Shown: positions 42,096-52,098 of the stretch, one piece after another
Layout of the letters: each line of letters opens with the position of its first letter
Position numbering within the stretch: the stretch's first letter is position 1
Position numbers and translations under genes: made by a program
The notes under the pieces: model-generated
What the model saw: only the letters and a program-made list of their open reading frames with translations
Databases searched by the model: none
Told to the model about the DNA's origin: nothing
NCBI RefSeq assembly: GCF_028858535.1
Contig: NZ_JAPMOU010000009.1
Coordinates: forward strand, 62,001 to 126,000
Direction of reading: 5' to 3'
Length of the DNA stretch: 64,000 nt
Source of the DNA: Spartinivicinus poritis
GTDB lineage: Bacteria > Pseudomonadota > Gammaproteobacteria > Pseudomonadales > Zooshikellaceae

Positions 42096-44939
42096 ATGGG
42101 GTATTTGCTGACCATGCCAGCTACAGCAGTAAACGCGACTCAACCCAGCATATTAAACAATCCATCCTTATCTCAATCCTCTACACAACCTCTTATACAG
42201 GGTGATATTGGTGGACATAGTGTGCAGCTCGCTGAACCTACCCCTGCCCCAACGCCACTAGAGTCAGCACTGAATAAAGATAAACTCAATGAAATATCAC
42301 CCGGCAATCAGCAAGTTTTTCAGTTCACTGATCAGCATGACATTAAAATTAATCGGCCAGGCACCTACTGCTGGAAATTAGCCAGTGATTTGTATACAAG
42401 ACCCAGGACATTTGAATCCAGTATAGAGTTAGAAGCATTTCTAGAAGAAAGCTACCCAAAAGAGCTTGATCAAGCCAAAACGATGGAAAAACAATGGGGC
42501 GTTGAAATCAGTCGCTCAGCAAACGCAAAATACCCTTGGAAAGTCACTGGCGATATGCTTGAGCAAACTTTCCGTTTTAAGTCACTTGATGACATGGCAC
42601 AGGCCTTAGAACAAGGCTACTTACGCCGTACTGCCAAGCATATGGCGGCAGCAGAGAGGTTTATACGTGGCCGAGATATTCATAATGTCACTTCAATCAC
42701 TAAAATGGACACTGGTCCAGTATTAGTGATTGATGGTGGTGATGATTTGGCCGTCAGCTTAGAAAACTCTGGCCTGCCTCGCTCGTTAGTGCTAGCAGTA
42801 CAAAGTACGGCTCTTTACCCGGCTTTTATTGGTGTGGTGCATAAAGGCTGGCAAGGTGCTAATGACGAATATAGCGAAGCACGAGAGGAATATCAGGAGC
42901 TGCTTGAGTCTCAACAAGCCTTAAAAAACGAAGTTCGTAGCCTGGTCACCCAAGAATTAGCAATAAAAGAACAGTTACTCAATTCCACTGACAATGATGA
43001 TATACAACAACAGTTACTGAACCTACTAAACCAACATAATGGATTTAAAACTAATCTATTAGCCAGTGTTGAACCCTTATTAAGTGCAAAAAGCGATGGC
43101 GATCAAGCGCAGTTAAAATCCACTATTGGTCAACTGAATGCGTTAAAAGCTCAGCTGGCTGATCATAATCAACAAGTCAATGAACAATTAGCCGATAAAC
43201 AACCATCACCAGAACTACAACAGTTGCTGACTACACTATCAAGCAGCCAGCTGTTTGACCCCACTTCGCCAGACTGTCATGCTCTTATCCAACAACTGTC
43301 GGATTATAAAGCCAATCAAGATGATAAACTGGCAAAATTTGCTGATACACACATTGCCGCTGCGTTTACTGAGTCTGGATTAAGTGGCATGTATTGGGGG
43401 ATGGTGTCGTTTGAAGCCCGCGCCACCAGCGAACTATTAGCCGGTGAGGCCGCTCAGTCCTTTAGCAGCATTTTAAGCCAAATGGGTGATACCTTTAATG
43501 TCATTGGCCAGGCACAAATGGTTATAGCCGGCCTAACTAAAGCTGGGCTAGGCATCCATGAAATCAAATCGCTTAATGAGTGGTTAGACCAAATTAATAC
43601 TACGCAAGCATTAGACAAGCCGAATAGCCCAGAATTAACTAAGACCAAGGCGATCATTGACCAGTTTTATCGTCATCAACGAAATGTCACCGTTGCAGAA
43701 ACCCTGGGTAACAGTGTGCTAACACTGGGGCAATTAGGCATGATTCTAGGTGGGCCATTTGGGGTGGGTGTGAGTAGTGTGCTGTATGCAGGTGTCGGAG
43801 CTACCATTGGTGGCGTTGCGATTAGCCAGGCAGCGGCCCAATACTCCAACAAAGTATTTAATGTATCAGATAAAAAGTCTGCCGCAGAAGAAGCCATTAG
43901 CCAACAAACCGATCCAGATGCCAAACCGCTGGATATTATTCAACAACGCATCCAGAATCTATACCAGTTAAGTCAAGAACAAGCCACCCCCAAAGTATGG
44001 CTTACTATTTATCAGACCATAATGAAAAACCCCAAAGCAGATGCGTTTGAAGTATTGGCCGCCGCAGGTAAACCTTATCAAAAATACGACGCCGAGCACT
44101 CTGGCCATTACCGTCAATTGTACAGACAGGCATTAGACAATATTAAAGCTGATAGCCAGAACACAATTGATATTATTAATCAAGCAAAATCACTGTTACA
44201 ACAAAAAGGCTCCAATACCGCCTTTTCAGCATTTGTTAGTCAACATATTCAGCAGCTACAAGAAGTACCTTGGGTAGCAGAACAATCTGATACTGCAGCA
44301 GGTCAAATCAAGCAGCTATTTCAGTTTGCTGAGCAACAAGGTTTTCTTAAAGAGTTTGAACGACGAATTGTCAAACGTTTGGTTAACGAGAACGGCTATC
44401 CGCTGCTTAAAGAACAAAAACTCGAACATGGTCCTTACATCAAGAAAATTACTGCTAATAAATCCAAACGTCCATGGCAAATTCCTAATCCAATTGCACC
44501 TATAATCAACTTAGGCCGCTTGGTTAAACAATTAATTAAGCCCGTTGCCCATCCCAAGTTGTTATCTAACACCCTTTCTATACCGATGAACTGGGGCAAA
44601 AAAGATACTAGCGTTTATGTATTTAATCGTGACCGTTTTTTACAGGATTTAACTGAATTAAAACCAAATACCCCCGAAGCAAGCTATCTTAATAAAACCT
44701 GTCAAATGCTATTTACTGAACAATTAGCTAATGATGCTAAATATTGGATAACAAAAAAGGCTAATAAAGTCTATATGGCATCAGGTAAAGACAATGTGCA
44801 CGTTTTTGAAGAAACCATGCGTCATATTGGTAAGCAAGTACTAAGAGATAATGTACTCAGGCCGATTGTGCACGGTGTTTCTGAACAAGTGAAATTAGCC
44901 GATTTAATTGCAGCGCTCTCTTCAGAGGGTAACGCCTAA
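42096..44939 (+). CDS. 947-aa orphan, possible effector or surface protein
   Basis: Not recognised. Starts MGYLLTMPATAVNATQPSIL; ATG 42114 is another start. Ser/Pro/Gln-rich first 60 residues with no signal peptide, charged helices and a long coiled coil at about 265-400, one hydrophobic Gly-rich stretch near 543-577 (LGMILGGPFGVGVSSVLYAG), and a helical C-terminus. This layout is like secreted effectors of large gammaproteobacteria, but no secretion genes or catalytic motif are seen. Single gene. Confidence 0.6.
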   Translation: MGYLLTMPATAVNATQPSILNNPSLSQSSTQPLIQGDIGGHSVQLAEPTPAPTPLESALNKDKLNEISPGNQQVFQFTDQHDIKINRPGTYCWKLASDLYTRPRTFESSIELEAFLEESYPKELDQAKTMEKQWGVEISRSANAKYPWKVTGDMLEQTFRFKSLDDMAQALEQGYLRRTAKHMAAAERFIRGRDIHNVTSITKMDTGPVLVIDGGDDLAVSLENSGLPRSLVLAVQSTALYPAFIGVVHKGWQGANDEYSEAREEYQELLESQQALKNEVRSLVTQELAIKEQLLNSTDNDDIQQQLLNLLNQHNGFKTNLLASVEPLLSAKSDGDQAQLKSTIGQLNALKAQLADHNQQVNEQLADKQPSPELQQLLTTLSSSQLFDPTSPDCHALIQQLSDYKANQDDKLAKFADTHIAAAFTESGLSGMYWGMVSFEARATSELLAGEAAQSFSSILSQMGDTFNVIGQAQMVIAGLTKAGLGIHEIKSLNEWLDQINTTQALDKPNSPELTKTKAIIDQFYRHQRNVTVAETLGNSVLTLGQLGMILGGPFGVGVSSVLYAGVGATIGGVAISQAAAQYSNKVFNVSDKKSAAEEAISQQTDPDAKPLDIIQQRIQNLYQLSQEQATPKVWLTIYQTIMKNPKADAFEVLAAAGKPYQKYDAEHSGHYRQLYRQALDNIKADSQNTIDIINQAKSLLQQKGSNTAFSAFVSQHIQQLQEVPWVAEQSDTAAGQIKQLFQFAEQQGFLKEFERRIVKRLVNENGYPLLKEQKLEHGPYIKKITANKSKRPWQIPNPIAPIINLGRLVKQLIKPVAHPKLLSNTLSIPMNWGKKDTSVYVFNRDRFLQDLTELKPNTPEASYLNKTCQMLFTEQLANDAKYWITKKANKVYMASGKDNVHVFEETMRHIGKQVLRDNVLRPIVHGVSEQVKLADLIAALSSEGNA

Positions 44940-45003
44940 ACATAATAAACGCTAACACTGATACCTTCTTATACAAGGTATAGTGCTAGTACACAATGCT
45001 GCG

Positions 45004-45594
45004 TTATTTCAGCTTATCAAGTGCCACTCCCAGCGTGATTGCGCCAATCGGTTTTTGATCCGCTGGATTGGTTATTGTAAAACTGAGTTGAGTGGTATAA
45101 GTGAGCGTCGATTTATCAAACTCTGTTTCAGCAATATGGATGGCTCCACTTCCTTTTAAATAAGTCTCTTGCCACTTAGCCTCATCTCCTTGCCAGTAGT
45201 CTGATGTAATGTCACTTACCCCCACATTCGTTCCTTTATTATTCATGACAATCACTTCTTTATACAATCCATTACTGTTTTCCTGAACTTCACGCACAAC
45301 ACCTGATGCCCGACTGTTAACAACCTCATTAATCAAGTCATATTTTCCACTGATTTTTTCCAGTCGCCATTTATCATCAAGTGCTTTAATTTTAGCTTCA
45401 TCCCAATCAGCCGCCTTGCTATTGGAATCAATAATTGCATCGATCAGTGCTTTATCTGTTAACCATTTATTTTGAATAGATTGATAATGTTGCTTTAACT
45501 TAGCATCAGTACTTGCAAAAAAGTACCAATAAGCACCACCGCCACCACCAACAATGATTACTAATAAAACAACCGAAACAATGAGCTTTTTCAT
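45004..45594 (-). CDS. Unknown membrane-anchored protein
   Basis: 196 aa from ATG 45594. N-terminal anchor MKKLIVSVVLLVIIVGGGGG, then a soluble periplasmic part with helices (LKQHYQSIQNKWLTDKALID) and a C-terminal beta region (TLTYTTQLSFTITNPADQKP). The end, PIGAITLGVALDKL, recalls sensor-type extracellular domains. Not recognised. It converges on the 947-aa gene. Confidence 0.62.
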   Translation of the reverse strand: MKKLIVSVVLLVIIVGGGGGAYWYFFASTDAKLKQHYQSIQNKWLTDKALIDAIIDSNSKAADWDEAKIKALDDKWRLEKISGKYDLINEVVNSRASGVVREVQENSNGLYKEVIVMNNKGTNVGVSDITSDYWQGDEAKWQETYLKGSGAIHIAETEFDKSTLTYTTQLSFTITNPADQKPIGAITLGVALDKLK

Positions 45595-46062
45595 AATACT
45601 GTCGAGCCAAGTTGGCAAGTTTCTTTCTAGTATAGTCACCATTTAACAGAATGGTAGCAATACTGTCATTGGCTATTTACTGCTAATCACTATAGCATGC
45701 ACGTGTCAGCTAACGACTGTATTTGAATCTGACATTCCATCAAGCAGATGTGAATCACTTAAAAAAATAATTTTATAAAGGTACAGACTATATTCAAAAA
45801 TAAATCGCCACTACTTCATTTTTTAACTGCTATATTTTTTACATCAAGTGGATGACTCAACGGGACTGAATAGTTAGTTAAAGATGCATCATGTAACTCA
45901 CTTCTTGCTAAAAATATATTTAGAACTCATATCAATTCAATACTAAATAGTTTTTCGACATTTAACCCTTAAAACAACAAAATACCTTCACATTTTTGAT
46001 TTGAACTCTAAATAAATATCTGCTATCTTTTTTTGGATTACTTATCAATCAAAAGGTTAATT
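45595..46062. other. 468-bp gap before the NAGGN operon
   Basis: AT-rich. No gene or clear repeat seen. The osmolyte promoter should lie here; I could not pick a confident -35/-10 pair. Confidence 0.4.
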
Positions 46063-47841
46063 ATGTGCGGCATTTGTGGAGAGTTTCGCTTCGACCAAAC
46101 ATCACCATCCATTAAAACACTGCAACAAATGAATGCCCGACAAACGTCACGAGGGCCTGATCACTCTGGGTTATTTATCCAAGACAATATAGGGCTTGGG
46201 CATACTCGATTAAAAATTATGGATTTAAGTGCTGCATCGGCCCAACCTATGCATGACTACCAACTGGGTTTAACCTTGGTATTTAATGGCGCAATTTATA
46301 ATTACCCAGAAATTCGCCAGCAACTTGAGCAATTGGGATATCAGTTTTATTCTTCAGGTGACACAGAAGTCGTATTAAAAGCATTCCATGCCTGGGGCCC
46401 AGACTGTCTACAACGATTTAATGGCATGTTTGCTTTTGTTATTTGGCTTCGAGATCAAAATAAATTATTTATGGCCCGTGATCGTCTGGGGATTAAACCA
46501 CTTTATTACTCACTCCAACCCAATGCTTGCTTATTCGCCTCGACATTACCCGCTTTATTAACAGTGCCCACTATCAGCAAACAGTTAAATCCAAAAGCTT
46601 TGCATTTTTATATGCACTTTCATTCCGTCGTGCCAGCACCTGATACTGTATTTAGCCATATTCATAAGCTAGAACCAGGTCATTATCAATGGCTTGATGG
46701 TGATGGCCAGCTAACCAAGCATCAATATTGGCAATTAAATTATGCATCTACTTCAAAACCCATTAATACCGATACCTTGGCAGAGTGGCAAAGTCAATTA
46801 ACAGAGCAATTATTAACGGCAGTAAAGCGCAGAAATGTCGCTGCTGTTGATGTTGGCGTACTATTATCCGGTGGTGTAGACTCCAGCTTATTAGTAGGAC
46901 TGCTAACTGAAGTAAAATCCACACCGATTCAAACATTTTCTATTGGCTTTGATACTGTTGATGATGAAGCAGGCGATGAATTTAAATACTCTGATCTAAT
47001 TGCCGAACAATTTGCAACGGACCATCATAAGCTGTTTGTCTCCCCTACCCAGCTCATGGACAATTTACCAAGTGCCATCGCAGCAATGGCTGAACCGATG
47101 ATGAGCCATGACTGTATTGCCTTTTATTTATTAGCGGCTGAAGTTAGTAAACATTGCAAAGCTGTGCAAAGTGGTCAAGGGGCTGATGAAGTATTCGGTG
47201 GCTATCATTGGTACCCACCCTTATTAACCTCGAATACGCCTGTCCAAACCTATAAGCAACATTTTTTTGATCGCAATTACTCAGAATATCAACAAATTTT
47301 TCAAACTGACTGGCTAACTCAAGACTATGCCAGCGAGTTCGTTGCTGGGCACTTTTCACAACCAGGTGCCAATGACCCGATTAATAAGGCGTTACGTCTT
47401 GACACAACCGTAATGCTGATTGAAGACCCAGTAAAACGCGTGGACAACATGACAATGGCCCATGGTTTAGAGGCAAGAGTACCTTTTCTCGATCATGAGC
47501 TGGTTGAGTTTAGTGCAACCTTGCCCGCAGCAGTCAAAGTCAAGGCTAACGATGGTAAGTGGATACTAAAATCCGTCGCCAGACAGTTTGTCACTGATAA
47601 AGTTATTGATCGCCCTAAGGGCTATTTTCCCGTTCCTGCTCTAAAGTATTTACAAGGGCCAACGTTAGATTGGGTTGCTGCTGCATTGACCAGCCACACA
47701 GCCAAGCAGCGTAAACTGTATAACCAAGCGTATATTGATACCTTGCTAAGCAACCCTAAAAACCATTTATCACCATTAAATGGCTCTAAACTGTGGCAAA
47801 TGGGCCTGCTTGAACTCTGGCTTCAAACCCAAGGAATTTAG
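46063..47841 (+). CDS. N-acetylglutaminylglutamine amidotransferase (asparagine-synthase type)
   Basis: 592 aa from ATG 46063, so Cys2 is exposed as the glutaminase nucleophile (MCGICGEFRFD). N-terminal class II glutamine amidotransferase, then the AsnB ATP-pyrophosphatase domain with LLSGGVDSSLLVGLL. It makes the terminal amide of the osmolyte N-acetylglutaminylglutamine amide. The synthetase and an M42 peptidase follow with 2- and -4-bp spacing, the known NAGGN operon order. SD AAAGG. Confidence 0.92.
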   Translation: MCGICGEFRFDQTSPSIKTLQQMNARQTSRGPDHSGLFIQDNIGLGHTRLKIMDLSAASAQPMHDYQLGLTLVFNGAIYNYPEIRQQLEQLGYQFYSSGDTEVVLKAFHAWGPDCLQRFNGMFAFVIWLRDQNKLFMARDRLGIKPLYYSLQPNACLFASTLPALLTVPTISKQLNPKALHFYMHFHSVVPAPDTVFSHIHKLEPGHYQWLDGDGQLTKHQYWQLNYASTSKPINTDTLAEWQSQLTEQLLTAVKRRNVAAVDVGVLLSGGVDSSLLVGLLTEVKSTPIQTFSIGFDTVDDEAGDEFKYSDLIAEQFATDHHKLFVSPTQLMDNLPSAIAAMAEPMMSHDCIAFYLLAAEVSKHCKAVQSGQGADEVFGGYHWYPPLLTSNTPVQTYKQHFFDRNYSEYQQIFQTDWLTQDYASEFVAGHFSQPGANDPINKALRLDTTVMLIEDPVKRVDNMTMAHGLEARVPFLDHELVEFSATLPAAVKVKANDGKWILKSVARQFVTDKVIDRPKGYFPVPALKYLQGPTLDWVAAALTSHTAKQRKLYNQAYIDTLLSNPKNHLSPLNGSKLWQMGLLELWLQTQGI

Positions 47842-47843
47842 TC

Positions 47844-49595
47844 ATGCAACTTGATCAGCCAGTCTCTAATGAACGACTCTTAAGAAAACAGTTACCTTCA
47901 TTTAATAATCTGAAAGCCGTCGCTAACCATCACGAAGATAAGCAGTTGCCAGAGAATATTATCATTCCCTGTGGCTGGGGACGTTTATTAATCGGCAATA
48001 CATTTCAAGACCCCCAACAACTGGCAAACACCTTAGCCGAAGAATCAGAAGGCCAACGGGACATCGCCCTTTATGTATCAAACCCCCATGTAGTATTGAG
48101 CTACTCCCCTCAGCATCTATTTCTAGACCCTTCAGATACACTGCGCATTTGGATGGATAACTATCGGGCCGCTAAAAAGCCTTTTTCTCACTTACAAATT
48201 CGTAGAGCCTGCTCTATTGAAGATGCAACCGCTATCAACGCCCTCTACCAACAACGTAAAATGGTCCCAGTTGATCCTCAACAGGTTGAGTTTTATAAAA
48301 ATTCTCGAAAAGTTATTTTTTTTGTAGCAGAACATGTTGCCAACAAAGAAATTATCGGTACTGTTATTGCCGTTAATCACCGAGAGTCTTATGGCGACCC
48401 AACTCATGGCAGCAGTTTATGGTCATTGGCTGTATCCCCTAATACCCAAGTCGCGGGTGTTGGTGAGGCATTAGTTCGGCACATTATTGAATATTGTGCC
48501 GCTCGGGGTTGTCACTATCTAGACTTATCTGTCTTACATAGCAATAAGATGGCCAAAGAGCTATATAAAAAAATTGGTTTCAAACCCATTAATACCTTTG
48601 CGATCAAAAATAAAAATGCCATTAATGAAAAGTTATTTTTAGGCGATAACCAACCTGAAAAATTAAATCCTTACGCAAAAATCATTACTGATGAAGCCAT
48701 GCGAAGAGGCATTGATGTCACAGTGCAAGACTATGCTGAGAATTTATTTACATTATCCCTAGGAGGACGAAAAATCCGCTGTCACGAATCGTTATCTGAT
48801 GTAACACCTGCGGTCTCCATGCACCTGTGCCAACAAAAGGCGCTCACCCATAAAGTCTTGAAAAATGCTGGTTTAAATACTCCAGAATATTGTACTTATC
48901 AATCAGAATTACAAGCCAATGCTTTTTTAGCCAAGCACCAAGCCATCGTAGTAAAACCAGCCAATAGCGAACAAGGCAGAGGGATTACCGTTAACATACA
49001 AAATCATACGACACTAATGAGCGCTATCGAACGTGCCCAACATGAGTCTGCCGATATTTTATTAGAGAAGTTTTATCTGGGTTTGGATTTACGTGTCGTG
49101 GTTATTGGTTATCAAGTGGTGGCTGCCGCTATTCGAAAGCCGGCAGAAATTATTGGTGATGGCATACACTCCATCAAACGGTTAGTTACCTACCAAAGCC
49201 GCCGACGTCAAGCAGCAACAGGCGGTGAAAGTCGTATACCTATTGATAGCGAAACTGAGCGCTGTGTTACTGAACAAGGTTACTCATGGAGCACTATACT
49301 GCCAAAGGGTAAACAGTTATTTGTTTGCAAAACAGCAAATTTACATACAGGTGGCACCTTGCAAGATGTGACAACCAGCCTATCAGACACATTACGCACG
49401 GTTTCTGAACAAGCAGCACAAGCCTTAGCTATCCCAGTGGTAGGCTTAGACCTCATCGTCCCAAGCCCCAGTGCTAATGAGTACGTCATCATTGAAGCAA
49501 ATGAACGCCCTGGTTTGGAAAATCACGCTCCTCAACCCACGGCAGAAAAATTTATTGACTTATTATTTCCACTAAGTAACAAAAAAATAAAATGA
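47844..49595 (+). CDS. ngg: N-acetylglutaminylglutamine synthetase (GNAT plus ATP-grasp)
   Basis: 583 aa, bifunctional. A GNAT domain at about 112-260 (LAVSPNTQVAGVGEALVRHI, then AKELYKKIGFKPIN) acetylates glutamine. An ATP-grasp domain at about 295-575 (AIVVKPANSEQGRGITVNIQ; VIEANERPGLENH) joins it to a second glutamine. Middle gene of the osmolyte operon, 2 bp after the amidotransferase and overlapping the peptidase by 4 bp. Confidence 0.93.
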   Translation: MQLDQPVSNERLLRKQLPSFNNLKAVANHHEDKQLPENIIIPCGWGRLLIGNTFQDPQQLANTLAEESEGQRDIALYVSNPHVVLSYSPQHLFLDPSDTLRIWMDNYRAAKKPFSHLQIRRACSIEDATAINALYQQRKMVPVDPQQVEFYKNSRKVIFFVAEHVANKEIIGTVIAVNHRESYGDPTHGSSLWSLAVSPNTQVAGVGEALVRHIIEYCAARGCHYLDLSVLHSNKMAKELYKKIGFKPINTFAIKNKNAINEKLFLGDNQPEKLNPYAKIITDEAMRRGIDVTVQDYAENLFTLSLGGRKIRCHESLSDVTPAVSMHLCQQKALTHKVLKNAGLNTPEYCTYQSELQANAFLAKHQAIVVKPANSEQGRGITVNIQNHTTLMSAIERAQHESADILLEKFYLGLDLRVVVIGYQVVAAAIRKPAEIIGDGIHSIKRLVTYQSRRRQAATGGESRIPIDSETERCVTEQGYSWSTILPKGKQLFVCKTANLHTGGTLQDVTTSLSDTLRTVSEQAAQALAIPVVGLDLIVPSPSANEYVIIEANERPGLENHAPQPTAEKFIDLLFPLSNKKIK

Positions 49596-50746
49596 AAAAT
49601 ATTCCTTTTACGATTGATCAAGATTATTTACTTAACCAACTGCAGTCTTTATTGACTATCCCTTGCCCAACAGGTTTTACAGATCAAGCCGTGTGTTATG
49701 TATGCCATGAACTTGATCAGCTGAAAATAGATTACTCCCTCACTCGACGGGGAACGATCATTGGTAACCTGGTGGGCAAACAGCAATCACCTGATCGCGC
49801 AGTAGTTACCCACCTGGATACCATTGGCGCAATGGTAAGAGAGATTAAAGCCAATGGGCGCTTGGCCATCACCCCCGTTGGCCATTGGTCGAGCCGCTTT
49901 GCCGAGGGGGGGCGTGTCAGTATTTTTACCGATTTAGGAGAGCTACGGGGTACTGTGCTACCTATTTTTGCTGCTGGCCATGTATTTAATCAGGAAATTG
50001 ATACCCAGCCTGTTACCTGGGATCATGTTGAAGTGCGAGTCGATTTAGAAATCCATTCTCAGGAAGATGCTCTGAATCATGGTATAGGCGTTGGCGATTT
50101 TGTTGCATTCGATCCCAACTCAGAAGTGCTTGAAAATGGTTATTTAGTATCTCGCCACCTCGACAACAAAGCCGGCACCGCCAGTTTATTAGCAGCGATT
50201 AAAGCCGTAAAAGACTACAACATTCCAGTGACTATTGATTGCCACCCTATTTTTACCTTATCCGAAGAAACTGGAATGGGATTGGGACACGCCTTAGATT
50301 GCCATGTAACAGAATGTGTGGGTATTGACATTGGCCCTATTGCTGAGGGGCAAAATGCCATCGAACGAGGCGTTACCATTGCAATGAAAGACTCCAGCGG
50401 CCCTTACGACTATTACTTAACCCATCATTTAATCGACTTGTGTCGTACTAATAGTATTCCCCATAGCCGGGACGTTTTTCGTTATTATTACAGTGATGCG
50501 GTATCTGCAATCAATGCCGGACATGATGTACGCCATGGGCTAATTACTTTTGGCACCGATGCCACTCATGGTTATGAAAGAACTCACCTTGAAGCATTAA
50601 TTCATTGTGCAAGGCTCATCGTCCATTATATCCAGAGCCCACCTGCCATTAAATCAGACGCAAAAGCCAAACCTACCACAGAAGAGTTTACCGACCAGGC
50701 GGCTAGCTACCCAACTAATTCACACACTCAGAACTCCAGTGATTAA
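49592..50746 (+). CDS. NAGGN-system M42 family peptidase
   Basis: 384 aa. M42/M28-like aminopeptidase fold with metal ligands in VTHLDTIGAMVREI, SRHLDNKAGTASLLA, TLSEETGMGLGHA and the Asp in GIDIGPIAEG. In NAGGN clusters this peptidase is thought to recycle or trim the dipeptide osmolyte. It ends with its stop codon inside a MITE-related repeat at 50736. Confidence 0.92.
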   Translation: MKNIPFTIDQDYLLNQLQSLLTIPCPTGFTDQAVCYVCHELDQLKIDYSLTRRGTIIGNLVGKQQSPDRAVVTHLDTIGAMVREIKANGRLAITPVGHWSSRFAEGGRVSIFTDLGELRGTVLPIFAAGHVFNQEIDTQPVTWDHVEVRVDLEIHSQEDALNHGIGVGDFVAFDPNSEVLENGYLVSRHLDNKAGTASLLAAIKAVKDYNIPVTIDCHPIFTLSEETGMGLGHALDCHVTECVGIDIGPIAEGQNAIERGVTIAMKDSSGPYDYYLTHHLIDLCRTNSIPHSRDVFRYYYSDAVSAINAGHDVRHGLITFGTDATHGYERTHLEALIHCARLIVHYIQSPPAIKSDAKAKPTTEEFTDQAASYPTNSHTQNSSD

Positions 50747-50800
50747 TGGTCCATGCGTAAAATAAATAGGCTACTCTACTTTGCGCATGAATCACACTGG
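50736..50800. repeat. Short MITE-related inverted repeat
   Basis: Left arm CCAGTGATTAATGGTCCATG, then CGTAAAAT. Right arm read on the other strand is CCAGTGTGATTCATGCGCAA. The words match the ends of the 38685 element (GGTCCATGCG, TTCATGCGYAAA). Confidence 0.65.
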
Positions 50801-50803
50801 ATG

Positions 50804-50855
50804 TATGCATCACCAGTCGTTCGTGGAGTAGCTCATGGGTAAAATAAGGTAAAAA
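50804..50855 (+). repeat. Partial MITE-related end
   Basis: TGCATCACCAG, then CATGGGTAAAATAAGGTAAA, resembles the left flank and end of the 38685 element. Confidence 0.5.
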
Positions 50856-50917
50856 CTTTATTATCCATGATCACCCACTTCACCGTGTAACTTCATTATC
50901 TGTAGCTTAACAGCCTG

Positions 50918-51412
50918 TTATTCAGGCAAGTCTTTTTTGCTCGCGGAAGTGATAGCTCCCACCTCTAACAACGGAGCTGCATCCAAATCCTGAGCATCCA
51001 TCATACTGGCTATACGCTGCATTGATGAAAGCAATAAAGACTGCTCCCATTCTTTGAGCCCACAAAACTTTTTAATAAAATGGTCCTGCAAAGGCTGAGG
51101 GGCAGACTGTAATGCCGCTTGCCCCTGTTCTGTCAGGTAAAGTCCCACCCGTCGTTTATCCTGTTGACTACGCTGTCTCACTAGCAAGCTACGCGCTTCC
51201 AACCGATCCGTAATATTGGTGATTGTTGCTGGACTTAAATTAATATTTTTAGCGACTGCGCTAATGGTAATGCCTTCTTGGCGCCCTACTTCCTGTAAAA
51301 TCAACAACTGGGGGCCAGTCAAACCTAAATTTTTGTTCAACTGTTTAGAGTGCAAGTCAATTGCCCGGATAACTTTCCGCAAGGCAACTAACAGTTCTTC
51401 ATATTTTTCCAT
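50918..51412 (-). CDS. MarR regulator of the osmolyte region (CosR/EctR-like)
   Basis: 164 aa from ATG 51412; an upstream start adds five residues. Winged-helix motifs ITISAVAKNINLSPATITNI and RQRSQQDKRRVGLYLTEQG. Length and dimer helices fit the MarR subgroup that includes EctR and CosR, repressors of compatible-solute genes. It sits between the NAGGN operon and a betaine transporter, which supports that role. Confidence 0.85.
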   Translation of the reverse strand: MEKYEELLVALRKVIRAIDLHSKQLNKNLGLTGPQLLILQEVGRQEGITISAVAKNINLSPATITNITDRLEARSLLVRQRSQQDKRRVGLYLTEQGQAALQSAPQPLQDHFIKKFCGLKEWEQSLLLSSMQRIASMMDAQDLDAAPLLEVGAITSASKKDLPE

Positions 51413-51480
51413 GCTCAAATATACCACAATAAATTCTACCAGCTAATGCTGATACTAGCCCCATTGTACAACACATTTTC

Positions 51481-51500
51481 TTTAGTAAAGAACCACTAAA
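51481..51500. promoter_or_regulatory. Inverted repeat upstream of the MarR gene
   Basis: TTTAGT-N8-ACTAAA in the 686-bp gap between the MarR gene and the transporter. It may be an operator. Nothing else clear is seen in that gap. Confidence 0.3.
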
Positions 51501-52098
51501 CTCAAGTATTTATTTAAAGGCACCGCTAATAATGGTTTATGGTCTCTGCACAGGTCGTGAACAAGACAGCTTGCGAAGTGTAAAGCCGGTTGTCTTTCCA
51601 AGCAAGCTAATACAGTGCAAGCGCTCATCAGGCAGCGCCTTTACCTAATGTAGCAGGCTTGTTTATGCCTCTATTTTATCAAGTTCCCTCGTCAAATACT
51701 CTTTATCCAGCCAAGGAGCTTAGTCCACTCCTGTTCCTAGTATAACGAAGTCAAAATATTACACATCTAAACAATAGAGTTCAAACAAATCAGTACTACA
51801 GCAACTGCAATACACCAACCAGATCACAATAAAAACCATGAAATATCACCAACTATCGTTCAATATAACGGATTTTAAAGGAAATTATGGGCATACTCAT
51901 CAATTTTGTGTTGTAATATTAGCTAAAGCTATTCAGGAGGCATAACCAATTTTTAGTTTGAACACTAACAATATTAAGTTAGTATATGACAACAATAATA
52001 ATTCCAGTCTGAATATTTCAGCAGGCATAAAAGATTCTGGGCACTCTGATTAAAGCCCTTTTATCTCAAATGAAAAGAAATAAATTAGGTTTACGTTA

